From positions 291,094-355,093 of the forward strand of contig NZ_BJDM01000001.1 of NCBI RefSeq assembly GCF_005405145.1: DNA of 64,000 nucleotides, read 5' to 3'. Origin of the DNA: Paucilactobacillus kaifaensis (GTDB lineage Bacteria > Bacillota > Bacilli > Lactobacillales > Lactobacillaceae). The notes under the pieces were generated by a model. The model searched no databases and was not told where the DNA came from. It was given only the letters and a program-made list of their open reading frames with translations. The number at the start of each line of letters is the position of its first letter. The stretch's first letter is position 1. Made by a program: the position numbers and the translations under genes. Below, piece by piece: positions 1 through 8,653 of this stretch.

Positions 1-235
1 TCTTTTGAGCTGCTACAGGACGATATGCGTCCCAGACTTTGAGTCTAAATCCTTGAGCTTTAACTAGTTTACTGGCCTTGGCCAATTTTTTGGCAGTGCC
101 AGTTCGGGCAATAGCAGTTGCAAAATCATAAATTTTTGTACCAGTGAAATTATTTTCTGTTGCATAACGTAAATCAACAAAAATATCAGGATCTAATGCC
201 TGAACGTTGGTAAAATCAGTGGCTAACTCACTCAT
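1..235 (-). CDS. D-alanyl-D-alanine dipeptidase, VanX type (N-terminal part, runs off window)
   Basis: Only the first 78 codons are in the window; the gene continues past base 1. The start ATG has AGGAGGAACCAAT directly upstream. The visible protein carries DLRYATENNFTG near residue 22 and WDAYRP near residue 68, matching the conserved N-terminal blocks of peptidase family M15D (VanX/DdpX), where the arginine of the second block is catalytic. Family members hydrolyse D-Ala-D-Ala and serve in cell-wall turnover or dipeptide scavenging; nothing here suggests a vancomycin-resistance cluster. The zinc ligands lie in the unseen part. Confidence 0.85.
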   Translation of the reverse strand, partial: MSELATDFTNVQALDPDIFVDLRYATENNFTGTKIYDFATAIARTGTAKKLAKASKLVKAQGFRLKVWDAYRPVAAQK

Positions 236-286
236 ATTGGTTCCTCCTATTCAAACTTACTAGATATTTGTTTCCAGTACGCTACT

Positions 287-793
287 TCAAAATGTTAAAG
301 CTGTCCGCGAGCTTTCTAGTTTTAACAGTGCTGTTTTTAATGGCAATCCACCACGATAACCGCCCATCGTATGGTCAGTCCGAATAACTCGATGGCATGG
401 AACCACGATCATCCACGGATTGCGACCAACTGCGCTAGCTACGGCCCGAATGGCAGTTGGGTGGCCAATACGGTGAGCTAATTGTTGATACGTAAGTGTC
501 TCACCGTATTTGATTGTGGTCAGTGTTTGCCAAACTTTTCGTTGGAGTGGGGTTCCAAATTGAGCATCTAAAGCAAGATCAAAATTTTGACGGCTGCCAC
601 TAAGAAATTCCTGCAGCTGTGTTTTAACCTGGGCTAATTTATCTGGATTACGAGTTAAATTATCAGTGGCAAAGAAACCATCTGCTTCGGCCAGTTCTGC
701 GTCAGGTGAACCAACAAAACATAAGCCAGAATCGCTGGCAATTAAATAATATTGGTGATCGTTAAATTTAAAAATATCATAGTATAATTCCAT
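287..793 (-). CDS. ogt: Methylated-DNA--protein-cysteine S-methyltransferase
   Basis: Suicide DNA-repair protein that moves the alkyl group from O6-alkylguanine to its own cysteine. The active-site block PCHRVI lies near residue 133, with the DNA-reading helix region (AIRAVASAVGRNP) and the YRGGLPLKTALL substrate loop after it, and an N-terminal ribonuclease-H-like lobe before it. Three ATG codons stand in a row; GAGG is 2, 5 and 8 nt from them, so the third (chosen here) has the best spacing. The length of about 168 residues is normal. It follows the dipeptidase gene's promoter region on the same strand but looks like a separate unit. Confidence 0.93.
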   Translation of the reverse strand: MELYYDIFKFNDHQYYLIASDSGLCFVGSPDAELAEADGFFATDNLTRNPDKLAQVKTQLQEFLSGSRQNFDLALDAQFGTPLQRKVWQTLTTIKYGETLTYQQLAHRIGHPTAIRAVASAVGRNPWMIVVPCHRVIRTDHTMGGYRGGLPLKTALLKLESSRTALTF

Positions 794-842
794 CATCATT
801 ACCTCAAATTATGTCGTATTTAGCACCTTGATTATACCTTAT

Positions 843-990
843 AAACACAAAAAAAGATGGCGGGGAAGCCATCTTTTGAGGAGTATTACGAAAATCTTGG
901 GGGGATTTCGTAATTATTTTTCGGTTACTATTGGGAGGAGTAATTGAAAAATATAGGTTTATGTCGTAACAGGAGTTACTTGCTCCTTGC
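843..990 (-). ncRNA. Candidate small RNA with repeated anti-Shine-Dalgarno motifs
   Basis: No reading frame explains this stretch. Read on the minus strand it carries three copies of WACUCCU (near 970-980, 931-945 and 874-887), a hairpin with loop CCCCCC (885-913) and a final hairpin with loop UUCCCC followed by seven U. The C/U-rich motifs could pair with AGGAG ribosome binding sites, as in Firmicutes sRNAs with C-rich loops. A weak promoter (TATAAA near 1000) lies upstream on the same strand. The strand is chosen from the terminator polarity. Function is inferred. Confidence 0.35.
847..876 (-). terminator. Rho-independent terminator of the candidate sRNA
   Basis: A nine-base-pair stem AAAGATGGC/GCCATCTTT with a six-base loop is followed on the minus strand by seven T. 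On the plus strand there are only four T, so the minus strand is favoured. It also insulates ogt from upstream transcription. Confidence 0.7.
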
Positions 991-1154
991 TACGATTTAT
1001 ATATTAACAGCTGTTTGTGAAAAATGTGTGACGATTTTTTTAATCTTAACCATAATTTTAAAAAACGGTTGATTTAATAGTTGTTAACGTAGATAAATTT
1101 TTTCAACCGACCATTGAAAATCAATGCGATAATCGGTAAACTGAATAGTATAAA

Positions 1155-1226
1155 GCGTCCTTAGTGTAATGGATAGCACATGAGATTTCGGTCCTCATGA
1201 TCCGAGTTCGACTCTCGGGGGACGCA
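1155..1226 (+). tRNA. tRNA-Arg (anticodon TCG)
   Basis: A complete cloverleaf can be drawn: acceptor GCGTCCT/GGGACGC with discriminator A, D stem GTGT/GCAC, T arm CCGAG TTCGACT CTCGG. The anticodon loop TTTCGGT places TCG at bases 1188-1190. The anticodon stem TGAGA/CCTCA has an A-C mismatch at 31-39. CCA is not encoded. A terminator hairpin follows. Confidence 0.88.
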
Positions 1227-1234
1227 TTCTAGTT

Positions 1235-1275
1235 AGCTTGTAATGCCATATTCAATAAGCATTACAAGCTTTTTA
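1235..1275 (+). terminator. Terminator after tRNA-Arg
   Basis: Inverted repeat AGCTTGTAATG / CATTACAAGCT with a short AT-rich loop, followed by TTTTATT. It ends the tRNA transcript. Confidence 0.8.
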
Positions 1276-1302
1276 TTATGAACTTTGATTGTTAATTATC
1301 AC

Positions 1303-2670
1303 TTACCAATTCCGGAAGGCGCGTCCATTACGGCCAAAGTCCTTACGATAAAGTATAAATCCAATTACGGCAGTAATAATGTCGGCAATTGGCTGTGATA
1401 CAATGACTCCCTGATATCCCAATATTGCGGTCACAATGAAGATAACAATTATAAACACAACACCTTGCCGTGATATCGACATGATAAACGCGTCAAATGG
1501 CTGGTTGACGGACTGAAACATGGTGGTGAAGACAAGCGATATTCCAATAAATGGAGTGGTAATTAGGAACCACCGCAACATATAACTGGCCGCTTGAACA
1601 ACTTTTTGATCTTTCATAAATAGGCCGCATAGTGCAGGTGCAATTGCAATTAGTACCAACGCAATGACAAAAGCAAAACCAGCATTTACCAAAATATCGA
1701 ACTGAATAATTTTTTTGAGCCGTTCTTTATTTTTAGCACCATAGTTATACCCAATCAGTGCTTGTGAACCAAAACAAAAGCCGACTAACACCATGGTGAC
1801 AATGGTCTCTACCTTGGTTGCAATCCCAAAACCCGCAACCTTACTAGCACCATAGACAATTAAGAAATTATTCATTATCGCCGTGCCAAGCATCGTCATA
1901 AAGTTGGTCACAGATGCTGGGACACCAATTAGAAGTACATCTTTAATTTCGATGCGTGGAATTTTAAATTTATGAATATTGATATGAATATAGCGTGCCC
2001 GGCGAATTGTATAAGCAATCAAGATTGAATCAGTTACTAAATAACCAACAACTGTTGCTAACGCGGCACCCGCAGCACCCAAGTGAAACCCAAAGATAAA
2101 TAGTGGATCAAGAAATATTTTTAAAACAGTACCTGAGGCCGTTCCAATCATCGATTCAGTTGCTAAGCCTTCAGTCCGCAACGTATTAATGGGAACTAAA
2201 GAAACGATGATCAAGATACCGGCAGCAGCCATAATCTCATAGTAAATGGCTGCGTATTGATAGGTTGAAGGGGTAACACCTAGCCAACCTAAAACCTGTT
2301 GTTTAAAAATAAAAAGGCAAGCAGTTACGATGACGGCTAATAAAGTTGCGCCATAAAAGCAAAAGCTATTAACTTTACCAGCTAAATCATATTTTTTCTG
2401 GCCTAACAATCTGGAAATAGCAGAGCTACCACCGAGACCAAACATATCACCTAAAGCGATCATCATTGAAAATAACGGTGTGCATAGAGTAATACCAGCG
2501 ACCAAATTGGCATTTTGTGTCTGAGCGACAAAAAATGTATCGGTTAAGTTATAAATCATTGAGACGACTGTTCCTAAAACTACAGGTAATGCTAGTTTGA
2601 AATATGCTTTCGGTATTGGCGCTTTTTCAAATAGTTCTAAAATGTTATCGTCTCCCAATCTGTTATGCAA
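1303..2670 (-). CDS. MATE family efflux transporter
   Basis: Integral membrane antiporter of the MATE family, about 455 residues with twelve predicted hydrophobic segments in two homologous halves. The N-terminus NRLGDDNILELF followed by KLALPVVLG is typical of Firmicutes MATE proteins, as are GLGGSSAISRLLGQ near residue 80 and the GFGIATKVE block opening the second half. Members export cationic drugs or metabolites at the expense of an ion gradient; the substrate cannot be told. The TTG start is chosen because the conserved NRLG block begins right after it, but no good ribosome site precedes it, so the start is uncertain. It is monocistronic and reads away from the DHA2 pump gene. Confidence 0.88.
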   Translation of the reverse strand: MHNRLGDDNILELFEKAPIPKAYFKLALPVVLGTVVSMIYNLTDTFFVAQTQNANLVAGITLCTPLFSMMIALGDMFGLGGSSAISRLLGQKKYDLAGKVNSFCFYGATLLAVIVTACLFIFKQQVLGWLGVTPSTYQYAAIYYEIMAAAGILIIVSLVPINTLRTEGLATESMIGTASGTVLKIFLDPLFIFGFHLGAAGAALATVVGYLVTDSILIAYTIRRARYIHINIHKFKIPRIEIKDVLLIGVPASVTNFMTMLGTAIMNNFLIVYGASKVAGFGIATKVETIVTMVLVGFCFGSQALIGYNYGAKNKERLKKIIQFDILVNAGFAFVIALVLIAIAPALCGLFMKDQKVVQAASYMLRWFLITTPFIGISLVFTTMFQSVNQPFDAFIMSISRQGVVFIIVIFIVTAILGYQGVIVSQPIADIITAVIGFILYRKDFGRNGRAFRNW

Positions 2671-2780
2671 TAAGAATTATGTTACCACAATTGAGTTGTC
2701 AAATTGAGACCATAGGTAACAAAAGAATACATAATTGTAGCTAAAAAGTGATTGAACTTGTTTAAGTATTGACTAGTTTC

Positions 2781-4286
2781 CTAACTATCCAATTGTTTAT
2801 TGGTGGCTGCAGCGCGTCTCAGTAATTTTTGTTTTTCTAAATGTAGTCCCCAAATATTGACTGACAGTGAAAGTAGCATCAACACTAATGCAATCACAGT
2901 AATGTTTTGGAGACCATTGTGTAAAATAATTCTCATTTGTGGAATCAAGTGAGTGGGTAATGATGTAACATTAGCTGCATCGCTAAGTTTGTTCATCATT
3001 TTCATTGTGATGGTACCACCTGATTCAGCGACACCTTGGTATAAGGCATGGTTCATAATGATTCCAAAAATCGAAGCCATAAATGTCTGACTTAACATGC
3101 GAATGAGAAAACTAAAAGAAGTGGCGACAGGAATGTCATCCAAATTGGCGTCTTGTTGCACCTTAACTTGGAGCTCATTAAAGCACATCCCATTGCCAAA
3201 GCCTTCAAACATACCAGCGACTAATAAAATCCAATAAGGAGTTTTAATTCCCATAATTAGCAACAAAATGAATGAAACTGTGAGTGTAATAATTCCAGTT
3301 GTGATAACCTTTTGTGGTGTGAAGAATTTACGTAATGGTGCCACAGATCCTGATCCCATAAAGTTAGTAAATGAACTGGGGATTTGAGTTGCTCCTCCAA
3401 TTAGAGCTGTGGTCCCTAAAATTCCTTGCGCCCACATTGGGACATATGTGAGGAAACCAAGGAAAGCTCCCCAAATTAGTGCAAACAACGTAAAATCAAT
3501 TATTAGAGAGCGATTTTTAAATAAACGGCTGGGGATGATGGGATCTTCTGCTTTACCCTCATAGTAAATCATGGCTGCCAAACAAATGAATGCAACTATT
3601 AAAATTGGTGCGACAATATTCCAACTAGCAGTGCCAATCATCTCAATTGCTGCGAGGAGCCCAATCAAACCAATAGTCATCAATGTGGCCCCGCGATAGT
3701 CAACTGGACTTGTTTTACGCACTTCTTTTGTTGATTTGTAGTAAATTTGAACAAGCAAAGCGGAGATTAAACCGATTGGAACGTTGATATAAAATACCCA
3801 ATGCCAACTAAATGAATCCACAATATAACCACCAACCAGAGGACCGATGATTGTTGCCATGCTATAGCTAGCAGATACGAATCCTAGAACTTGCATTCTT
3901 TTGCGTGCGTTCTTATACAAACTTGCATAAATGATGTATGGCAATGAGATCAAACCACCATTACCAATGCCGGCAAGTGCACGCGAAGCAATCAAAAAGA
4001 TAATATTAGGTGACATTCCTTGCATTAAAGAACCAACAACGAAAAAAATAGCAGCCAGTTGATAGGCCTGCTTGTTGCCAACATGTTCACCTAACTTACT
4101 CCAAAGGGGAGTGCTAACAGCGGTGCCAAGTAAAAAGATTGCGACGATCCAGCCCATCAATTCGATTCCATGTAAATCCGAAATGATAGCAGGTAGAGCA
4201 GTGTTAATGATTGTATTATCAATCCCACTCATTGCATTTGATAACAATAGTGCGAGGGTCACAATCAGGATGTTACGTTTTGATAA
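2781..4286 (-). CDS. MFS drug transporter, DHA2 (14-TMS) family
   Basis: Proton-driven multidrug exporter of about 490-500 residues with about fourteen hydrophobic segments. The DHA2 signatures are visible: GIDNTIINTALPAI in helix 1 (motif D1), the A-loop around LWSKLGEHVGNKQAYQ, and GPLVGGYIVDSFSWHWVFY in helix 5 (motif C region). The first ordinary start codon is GTG at 4260-4262, but the typical N-terminus SKRNILIV lies just upstream of it. The codon where Met is expected is TTA (4284-4286, preceded by ATT), and an in-frame stop follows soon upstream with no ATG, GTG or TTG between. The extended start is therefore non-canonical and uncertain. Substrate unknown. Confidence 0.85.
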   Translation of the reverse strand, partial: LSKRNILIVTLALLLSNAMSGIDNTIINTALPAIISDLHGIELMGWIVAIFLLGTAVSTPLWSKLGEHVGNKQAYQLAAIFFVVGSLMQGMSPNIIFLIASRALAGIGNGGLISLPYIIYASLYKNARKRMQVLGFVSASYSMATIIGPLVGGYIVDSFSWHWVFYINVPIGLISALLVQIYYKSTKEVRKTSPVDYRGATLMTIGLIGLLAAIEMIGTASWNIVAPILIVAFICLAAMIYYEGKAEDPIIPSRLFKNRSLIIDFTLFALIWGAFLGFLTYVPMWAQGILGTTALIGGATQIPSSFTNFMGSGSVAPLRKFFTPQKVITTGIITLTVSFILLLIMGIKTPYWILLVAGMFEGFGNGMCFNELQVKVQQDANLDDIPVATSFSFLIRMLSQTFMASIFGIIMNHALYQGVAESGGTITMKMMNKLSDAANVTSLPTHLIPQMRIILHNGLQNITVIALVLMLLSLSVNIWGLHLEKQKLLRRAAATNKQLDS

Positions 4287-4289
4287 AAT

Positions 4290-4848
4290 AACTATTCTCT
4301 TCTTTCTCTATAAGCCTGATATATATCATACTACAAATGTGGCGAAAGAATAAAATGCGCAAAAAATTATGAATTCACTGAAAAGTGTTAAGTTATTGAG
4401 CTATTCGTCTATTTAATAAATAGAAGTTCAATAAATATTAATATAATTACCGAAATTTTTATGAAGGGTAACAAAATCAGAATAATTTAAATTATTGATA
4501 TATCAGAAACTTTATTCAATCCATCTAGTAATACAACAATTGCAATAATAGTGATACGGTCGGTTAAAAGGGTAAATGAATGGATAAAAAGATAGTCTAA
4601 GATAAGTAATAAATATATTGTGAAAATAAATTCTTTCTAAAGTAAATTTTTTAAGTTTATACACAACTCGTCAGCTTATATTTTAAGTTTGACGAGTTTT
4701 TAGACTGATATGTTTAATGTAATAGTTTGCTGGTAAAACAATGAGGTGGTGTAATTATTTTAATTGAGTAAAAAGCGAGCATTGTAAATAATTATGAGGT
4801 TAAGCAACAAGATTATATATGTGAATAAATTAATTTAAACATCGCCTG
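4290..4848. other. AT-rich region with no recognisable gene
   Basis: About 560 bases without a convincing frame; the longest ATG-started plus-strand peptides are under a dozen codons. It holds one terminator-like hairpin (4666-4702), which suggests an unannotated plus-strand transcript or a decayed gene upstream of it. Otherwise only the promoter areas of the flanking genes are expected here. Confidence 0.5.
4666..4702 (+). terminator. Orphan terminator hairpin
   Basis: Stem ACTCGTCA / TGACGAGT with a 16-base AT-rich loop and then five T on the plus strand. No gene ends just upstream of it on this strand. Confidence 0.6.
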
Positions 4849-4877
4849 TTGCCAATGAAAACGATTACAGTTATACT
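4849..4877 (+). promoter_or_regulatory. CcpA-controlled promoter (cre) of the GPH symporter
   Basis: TTGCCA, 17 bases, TATACT forms a good sigma-A promoter. Between the two boxes, at 4856-4869, lies TGAAAACGATTACA, which fits the cre consensus TGWAANCGNTNWCA at every position. CcpA bound there would block RNA polymerase, so the downstream symporter should be repressed by glucose. Confidence 0.8.
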
Positions 4878-4959
4878 GACTTACATAAATTACTTTTAGC
4901 AAATGATTTTGCAAAACCGAATTGTGTTACTTAAAATTTATGTAGTGAGGTGCTCTAGA

Positions 4960-6432
4960 TTGAAAAAATACTTAGCTTATGCGTTTGGTACATTTGGTCA
5001 TGATGCGTTTTATAATACACTCAGTATTTACTTTATGATGTTTTTGACTAGTCAATTATTTACTAATTCTTCTGACGAAAAGATGGTAGGGATTGTTACC
5101 GCCTTGGTTGTTATTATCAGAGTTGGTGAAATTATGTTTGATCCGATGATTGGCGGTGTAGTTGACAACACAAATACCAAATGGGGTAAATTTAGACCAT
5201 GGATTTTAGTAGGATCAGTAGTGGCTTCCGTGGGACTTATTTTTTTGTTTTCTGATTATTTTGGGTTGGCTTGGAGTAACCCGATAATTTATTTGGTTGC
5301 GTTAGCGTTAACGTTCTTAGTAATTGATGTTTTCTACTCATTCAGTGATATTGCGCTTTGGTCAATGCTGCCAGCTGTTAGTATTGATACAAAAGTTCGA
5401 ACTAAATTTGGAACCGCTTCCCGACTTGGTTCTACTTTAGGGGCACAGATTGTTATTGTTATTATTACACCAGCAATTATGTTATTTTCCCATGTTTTTT
5501 CTAAAGTTCCATTTGGACAGCAAACACGTGCTGGTTGGATGGGTTATGTTGCTATTGTGGCGTTGCTATGTGTTGGCGGAGCCGTGATTACATGTTTGAA
5601 TATTAAAGAACAGCACAATTTAATTCGTTCGAATGTCAAGCACACAACTTTATCTGACATATTTAAAGCAATTGTGCACAATAGCCAGCTGCTATGGATA
5701 GCAGCTTCATATTTCTTATTTGCATTTAGTTATGTTGTTACGAATTCCTTATTGATGTACTACTTTAGATATCGTCTCGGTAATGCAGGAGCATATACAT
5801 GGGTTGGTGTAATTACCTGTATTCTTGGAGTTGTTTCGGTTTCACTTTTCCCAGCACTGGAGTCATTAATTCATCGTAAAGCTATCTATATTGGTGGGAT
5901 TGCTTTTATGTTGATTGGATATCTTATTTTCTTATTTGCAGGTCAAAACTTGGCGTTAGTATTAGTTGCAGTCTCGTTCTATTTCTTTCCATACCCACTT
6001 ATTTTCTTAGCCACATTGATGACGATTACTGATAGTGTTGAATATGGTCAATTAGTAAATGGTGTGCGAAATGAATCAGTAACACTATCGGTCCGACCTT
6101 TAATCGATAAATTGGCTGGTGCCGCTTCAAATGGAATTGTGGGATTGGTTGCTGTAGCTGTTGGAATGACTGGTAATGCTAAACCGTCAGATATTAGTTC
6201 TGCTGGGGTTTTCCAATTTAATACATTTATGTTTTATATTCCGATCGTTTTACTGGTGATTGCTGCACTAATTTTCTTGAGTAAAGTTACTCTGACAGAA
6301 GCAAGGCATGAGGAAATTGTTAAAGAACTTAAACATAAATTAGAACAAGATAAGCATTCTATTCAAATAGATTCAAGCAATGATACCAGTGATAATTATA
6401 AAGACACTAGTGCGCAGGCCACTACCAAATAG
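4960..6432 (+). CDS. GPH-family sugar/polyol:cation symporter
   Basis: Secondary transporter of the glycoside-pentoside-hexuronide (MelB) family, 490 residues, about twelve hydrophobic segments. The family pattern DPMIGGVVDNTNTKWGKFRPW lies near residue 65 and RNESVTLSVRPLIDKLAGA near residue 390. The TTG start is preferred to an upstream ATG because AGTGAGG stands nine bases before it and the family N-terminus KKYLAYAFGTFGHDAFY begins there. The C-terminus is a hydrophilic Ser/Asp-rich tail of about 35 residues without a PTS IIA domain. A cre site in its promoter, and the neighbouring repressor, dehydrogenase and kinase, point to uptake of a pentose or polyol; the exact substrate is unknown. 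Confidence 0.85.
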   Translation: MKKYLAYAFGTFGHDAFYNTLSIYFMMFLTSQLFTNSSDEKMVGIVTALVVIIRVGEIMFDPMIGGVVDNTNTKWGKFRPWILVGSVVASVGLIFLFSDYFGLAWSNPIIYLVALALTFLVIDVFYSFSDIALWSMLPAVSIDTKVRTKFGTASRLGSTLGAQIVIVIITPAIMLFSHVFSKVPFGQQTRAGWMGYVAIVALLCVGGAVITCLNIKEQHNLIRSNVKHTTLSDIFKAIVHNSQLLWIAASYFLFAFSYVVTNSLLMYYFRYRLGNAGAYTWVGVITCILGVVSVSLFPALESLIHRKAIYIGGIAFMLIGYLIFLFAGQNLALVLVAVSFYFFPYPLIFLATLMTITDSVEYGQLVNGVRNESVTLSVRPLIDKLAGAASNGIVGLVAVAVGMTGNAKPSDISSAGVFQFNTFMFYIPIVLLVIAALIFLSKVTLTEARHEEIVKELKHKLEQDKHSIQIDSSNDTSDNYKDTSAQATTK

Positions 6433-6448
6433 CATTGATGATTTAACA

Positions 6449-6492
6449 AACACCCTTAAACTATTTCAACTAAACAGTTTAAGGGTGTTTTA
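6449..6492 (+). terminator. Terminator between convergent symporter and ROK genes
   Basis: Long inverted repeat ACACCCTTAAACT / AGTTTAAGGGTGTT with a short loop, then TTTAG. It can act in both directions and lies between two convergent stop codons. Confidence 0.8.
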
Positions 6493-6498
6493 GATTTG

Positions 6499-7623
6499 TT
6501 AAATATTATCAATTGCTTCTTCAATTTTAGGTAGGCCAGCACCAATTGCAACAGCGTAATCGGTGACCTTGCCGAGTACTAAATAATTGTGATCATCCGG
6601 AAACGCAGTGATTTTTCTTGTTCGCTCAGCAAGATCATTAATTGTGCTTTGATCAATATAACGGACAATTTCGCCAGCAATTACAATTGGGTTATCAACA
6701 AACATATGTAAATTATTAATTGCATCAGCAAGGTAATCTAAATATGTTTGCCAACGAGCCATGGTGTCTGCATCATTTTGAGACAGTCGATTAAAAAAAG
6801 CAGTTGCAGATTCGTTATCAACCAATAGCGAGCTAAGTGAACAATAGGTTTCGATGCATCCTTTTTTGCCGCAGTAGCATGGACGACCACGATGTGAATC
6901 AAGCGTAACATGTTCCATCGTCCCGCTACGACCATTTTGGCCGCTATAAATTTGACCTGCAACCATAATTGAAGTTCCAAGATGTTCTCCAATTGACAAA
7001 TAAATTGCATCTTGGTTCGATTGTTCCTGATTTTGTTCAGCAACTGCAACACAGTCAGCATCGTGATAAAAGGTGATGTCATAATCCAAATATGCTTTAA
7101 AATCTTCGACACTTAAGCCGGTGCAATTAAGGATTTTACCATAAAGAATGGTTTGCCCATCATTTGAAACTAACCCTTGAATTCCAATCCCGATTCCGGC
7201 AATTTGTTCTCGACTTAATTTTTGTTCTTTAATAAATTTATTGATCCATTCGCCAAACTGTTTAAAATAGGATTCTTGCCGGTTAAACATTAGCGATAAT
7301 CGAGAAGTGTCGATCAAATTACCATGGGTATTAATCAATACGATTGTTGCATGATCAAAAAATATTTCAACGCCTAAACTAACAATTGCAGTTGGATTAA
7401 TGGAATAAGCCGTTGCACGGCGACCCATTTGAGATTCAAATTTGCCATTCTTTTTGATTAATCCATACTGTAACAAATCTTGTAGATTAGTGCTGACGGT
7501 TGGCAAACTCAATTGAAGTTGTTCAGCAATCAATTGCTTTGATAATTTATCGTTTGTGTACAGCAGTTTATAAATTGCTGAATAATTGGATTGCTTAATA
7601 GCTTGCATATTGCTAATTGCCAT
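6499..7623 (-). CDS. ROK-family transcriptional repressor (XylR/NagC type)
   Basis: A 374-residue regulator with an N-terminal winged helix (AISNMQAIKQSNYSAIYKLL, then SLPTVSTNLQDL as recognition helix) and a C-terminal ROK sugar-binding domain. The zinc-binding block RPCYCGKKGCIETY lies near residue 245 and IGIGIQGLVS near residue 140. The ATG start is chosen for its GGAGGATATAAT leader; an upstream frame extension lacks similarity to the family. It is transcribed divergently from the SDR/kinase operon and convergently with the GPH gene, so it most likely controls both in response to the imported sugar or polyol. Confidence 0.88.
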   Translation of the reverse strand: MAISNMQAIKQSNYSAIYKLLYTNDKLSKQLIAEQLQLSLPTVSTNLQDLLQYGLIKKNGKFESQMGRRATAYSINPTAIVSLGVEIFFDHATIVLINTHGNLIDTSRLSLMFNRQESYFKQFGEWINKFIKEQKLSREQIAGIGIGIQGLVSNDGQTILYGKILNCTGLSVEDFKAYLDYDITFYHDADCVAVAEQNQEQSNQDAIYLSIGEHLGTSIMVAGQIYSGQNGRSGTMEHVTLDSHRGRPCYCGKKGCIETYCSLSSLLVDNESATAFFNRLSQNDADTMARWQTYLDYLADAINNLHMFVDNPIVIAGEIVRYIDQSTINDLAERTRKITAFPDDHNYLVLGKVTDYAVAIGAGLPKIEEAIDNI

Positions 7624-7694
7624 ATTATATCCTCCCATAAAAAACTTATACGATAACAATACCATTGGAAAAATAACAGCGCAAACAAATTTTA

Positions 7695-7745
7695 TAAAAG
7701 CGTTTTCAAAAAGTTGTTGACATTTTGAAACGGGCGCTGTATTGT
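7695..7745 (+). promoter_or_regulatory. Promoter of the dehydrogenase-kinase operon with cre-like site
   Basis: TTGACA (7717-7722), 17 bases, TATTGT gives a plus-strand promoter. The cre-like site at 7695-7708, read on the minus strand as TGAAAACGCTTTTA, differs from consensus at one position. The site lies between divergent genes and could serve either. Confidence 0.55.
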
Positions 7746-7803
7746 AAAGGTGCATTAAGTAAAGTCATTTTATTAAATGTATTTTAATAAATGCAAATAA
7801 CGT

Positions 7804-7823
7804 TGATATAACACGTGGTATCA
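7804..7823. promoter_or_regulatory. Possible ROK repressor operator
   Basis: The sequence TGATA, ten bases centred on CACGTG, TATCA forms a 20-base imperfect palindrome between the promoter and the ribosome site of the SDR gene. Its place downstream of the promoter suits a repressor; which protein binds is inference. Confidence 0.35.
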
Positions 7824-7849
7824 GCACTAATTACAGGAGGATTTATTTT

Positions 7850-8626
7850 ATGGGTATTTTAGACAGAATGAGCTTAAAAGGCAAAAAGATCTATGTTACT
7901 GGTGGAGCGCAAGGATTAGGTAAAGCGATGGCTACTGGCGTTGCCGAAGCCGGTGCGGATGTTGCCATTGTCGATATTAATGGGGACAAAGCGCAACAAG
8001 CTGCTGAAGAAATTGCTAAAGCAACTGGACAAAAAGTGATCTCAGTAAAAACTGATGTTACTAACCCGGAACAAGTCCAAAATATGGTTGATACAGTTGT
8101 TGATAAACTAGGTGGACTGGATGCTGTCTTTAATAACGCCGGAATGTGTTTAAATATTCCAGCTGAAGAAATGTCATTTGAAGATTGGTTAAAAGTAGTC
8201 AACTTAAATCTTAATTCAATCTTCTTATGCTCAACGGCTGCTGGTCGTTATATGATTAAGCAGGGTCATGGATCAATTATTAATACAGCTTCAATGTCTG
8301 CTCATATTGTTAATCGACCACAGCCACAATGTTCATATAACGCAACCAAGGCGGGTGTTATTCAATTATCAAAATCATTGGCTATTGAATGGGCTAAAAA
8401 AGGTGTTCGTGTTAATACAATCAGTCCTGGTTACATGGGAACAGACTTAACTCTTAGCTCACCTGATCTAAAACCATTAATTAAGACTTGGAATGACTGG
8501 GCTCCACTGGGTCGATTAGGTAAACCAGACGAACTTCAAGGGATTGCAGTTTATCTTGCAGGTGATACAAGTAGCTTCTCAACTGGTGATGATTATCTAG
8601 TTGATGGTGCATTTACCGCTTGGTAA
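7850..8626 (+). CDS. SDR-family polyol dehydrogenase (arabitol/sorbitol dehydrogenase-like)
   Basis: Classical short-chain dehydrogenase of 258 residues. The nucleotide-binding glycine motif TGGAQGLGKA lies at residues 18-27, NNAG near residue 95, the catalytic serine in NTASM near 147 and the catalytic pair YNATK near 164. D in VDING after the second strand suggests NAD rather than NADP. The ribosome site AGGAGG is nine bases before ATG. It is followed 27 bases later by a xylulokinase-like gene, so the likely reaction is oxidation of a pentitol (for example D-arabitol or xylitol) to a ketopentose that the kinase then phosphorylates. The substrate is inferred from context. Confidence 0.82.
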   Translation: MGILDRMSLKGKKIYVTGGAQGLGKAMATGVAEAGADVAIVDINGDKAQQAAEEIAKATGQKVISVKTDVTNPEQVQNMVDTVVDKLGGLDAVFNNAGMCLNIPAEEMSFEDWLKVVNLNLNSIFLCSTAAGRYMIKQGHGSIINTASMSAHIVNRPQPQCSYNATKAGVIQLSKSLAIEWAKKGVRVNTISPGYMGTDLTLSSPDLKPLIKTWNDWAPLGRLGKPDELQGIAVYLAGDTSSFSTGDDYLVDGAFTAW

Positions 8627-8653
8627 AAATTAGCAAATAGAGAGGTTATTCCG

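Noticed and set aside
2636..2670. A third gene with ATT-TTA in place of a start (MATE gene, GGGAG then ATTTTA)
   Set aside because: The conserved NRLG block of MATE proteins lies upstream of that point, so translation starts earlier, probably at the TTG at 2670.
4072..4353. Plus-strand frame of 93 codons
   Set aside because: It lies antisense to the start of the DHA2 pump gene, has no ribosome site and no family likeness.
6738..7112. Minus-strand frame of 124 codons within the ROK gene
   Set aside because: Out-of-frame shadow of the ROK regulator without ribosome site or family features.
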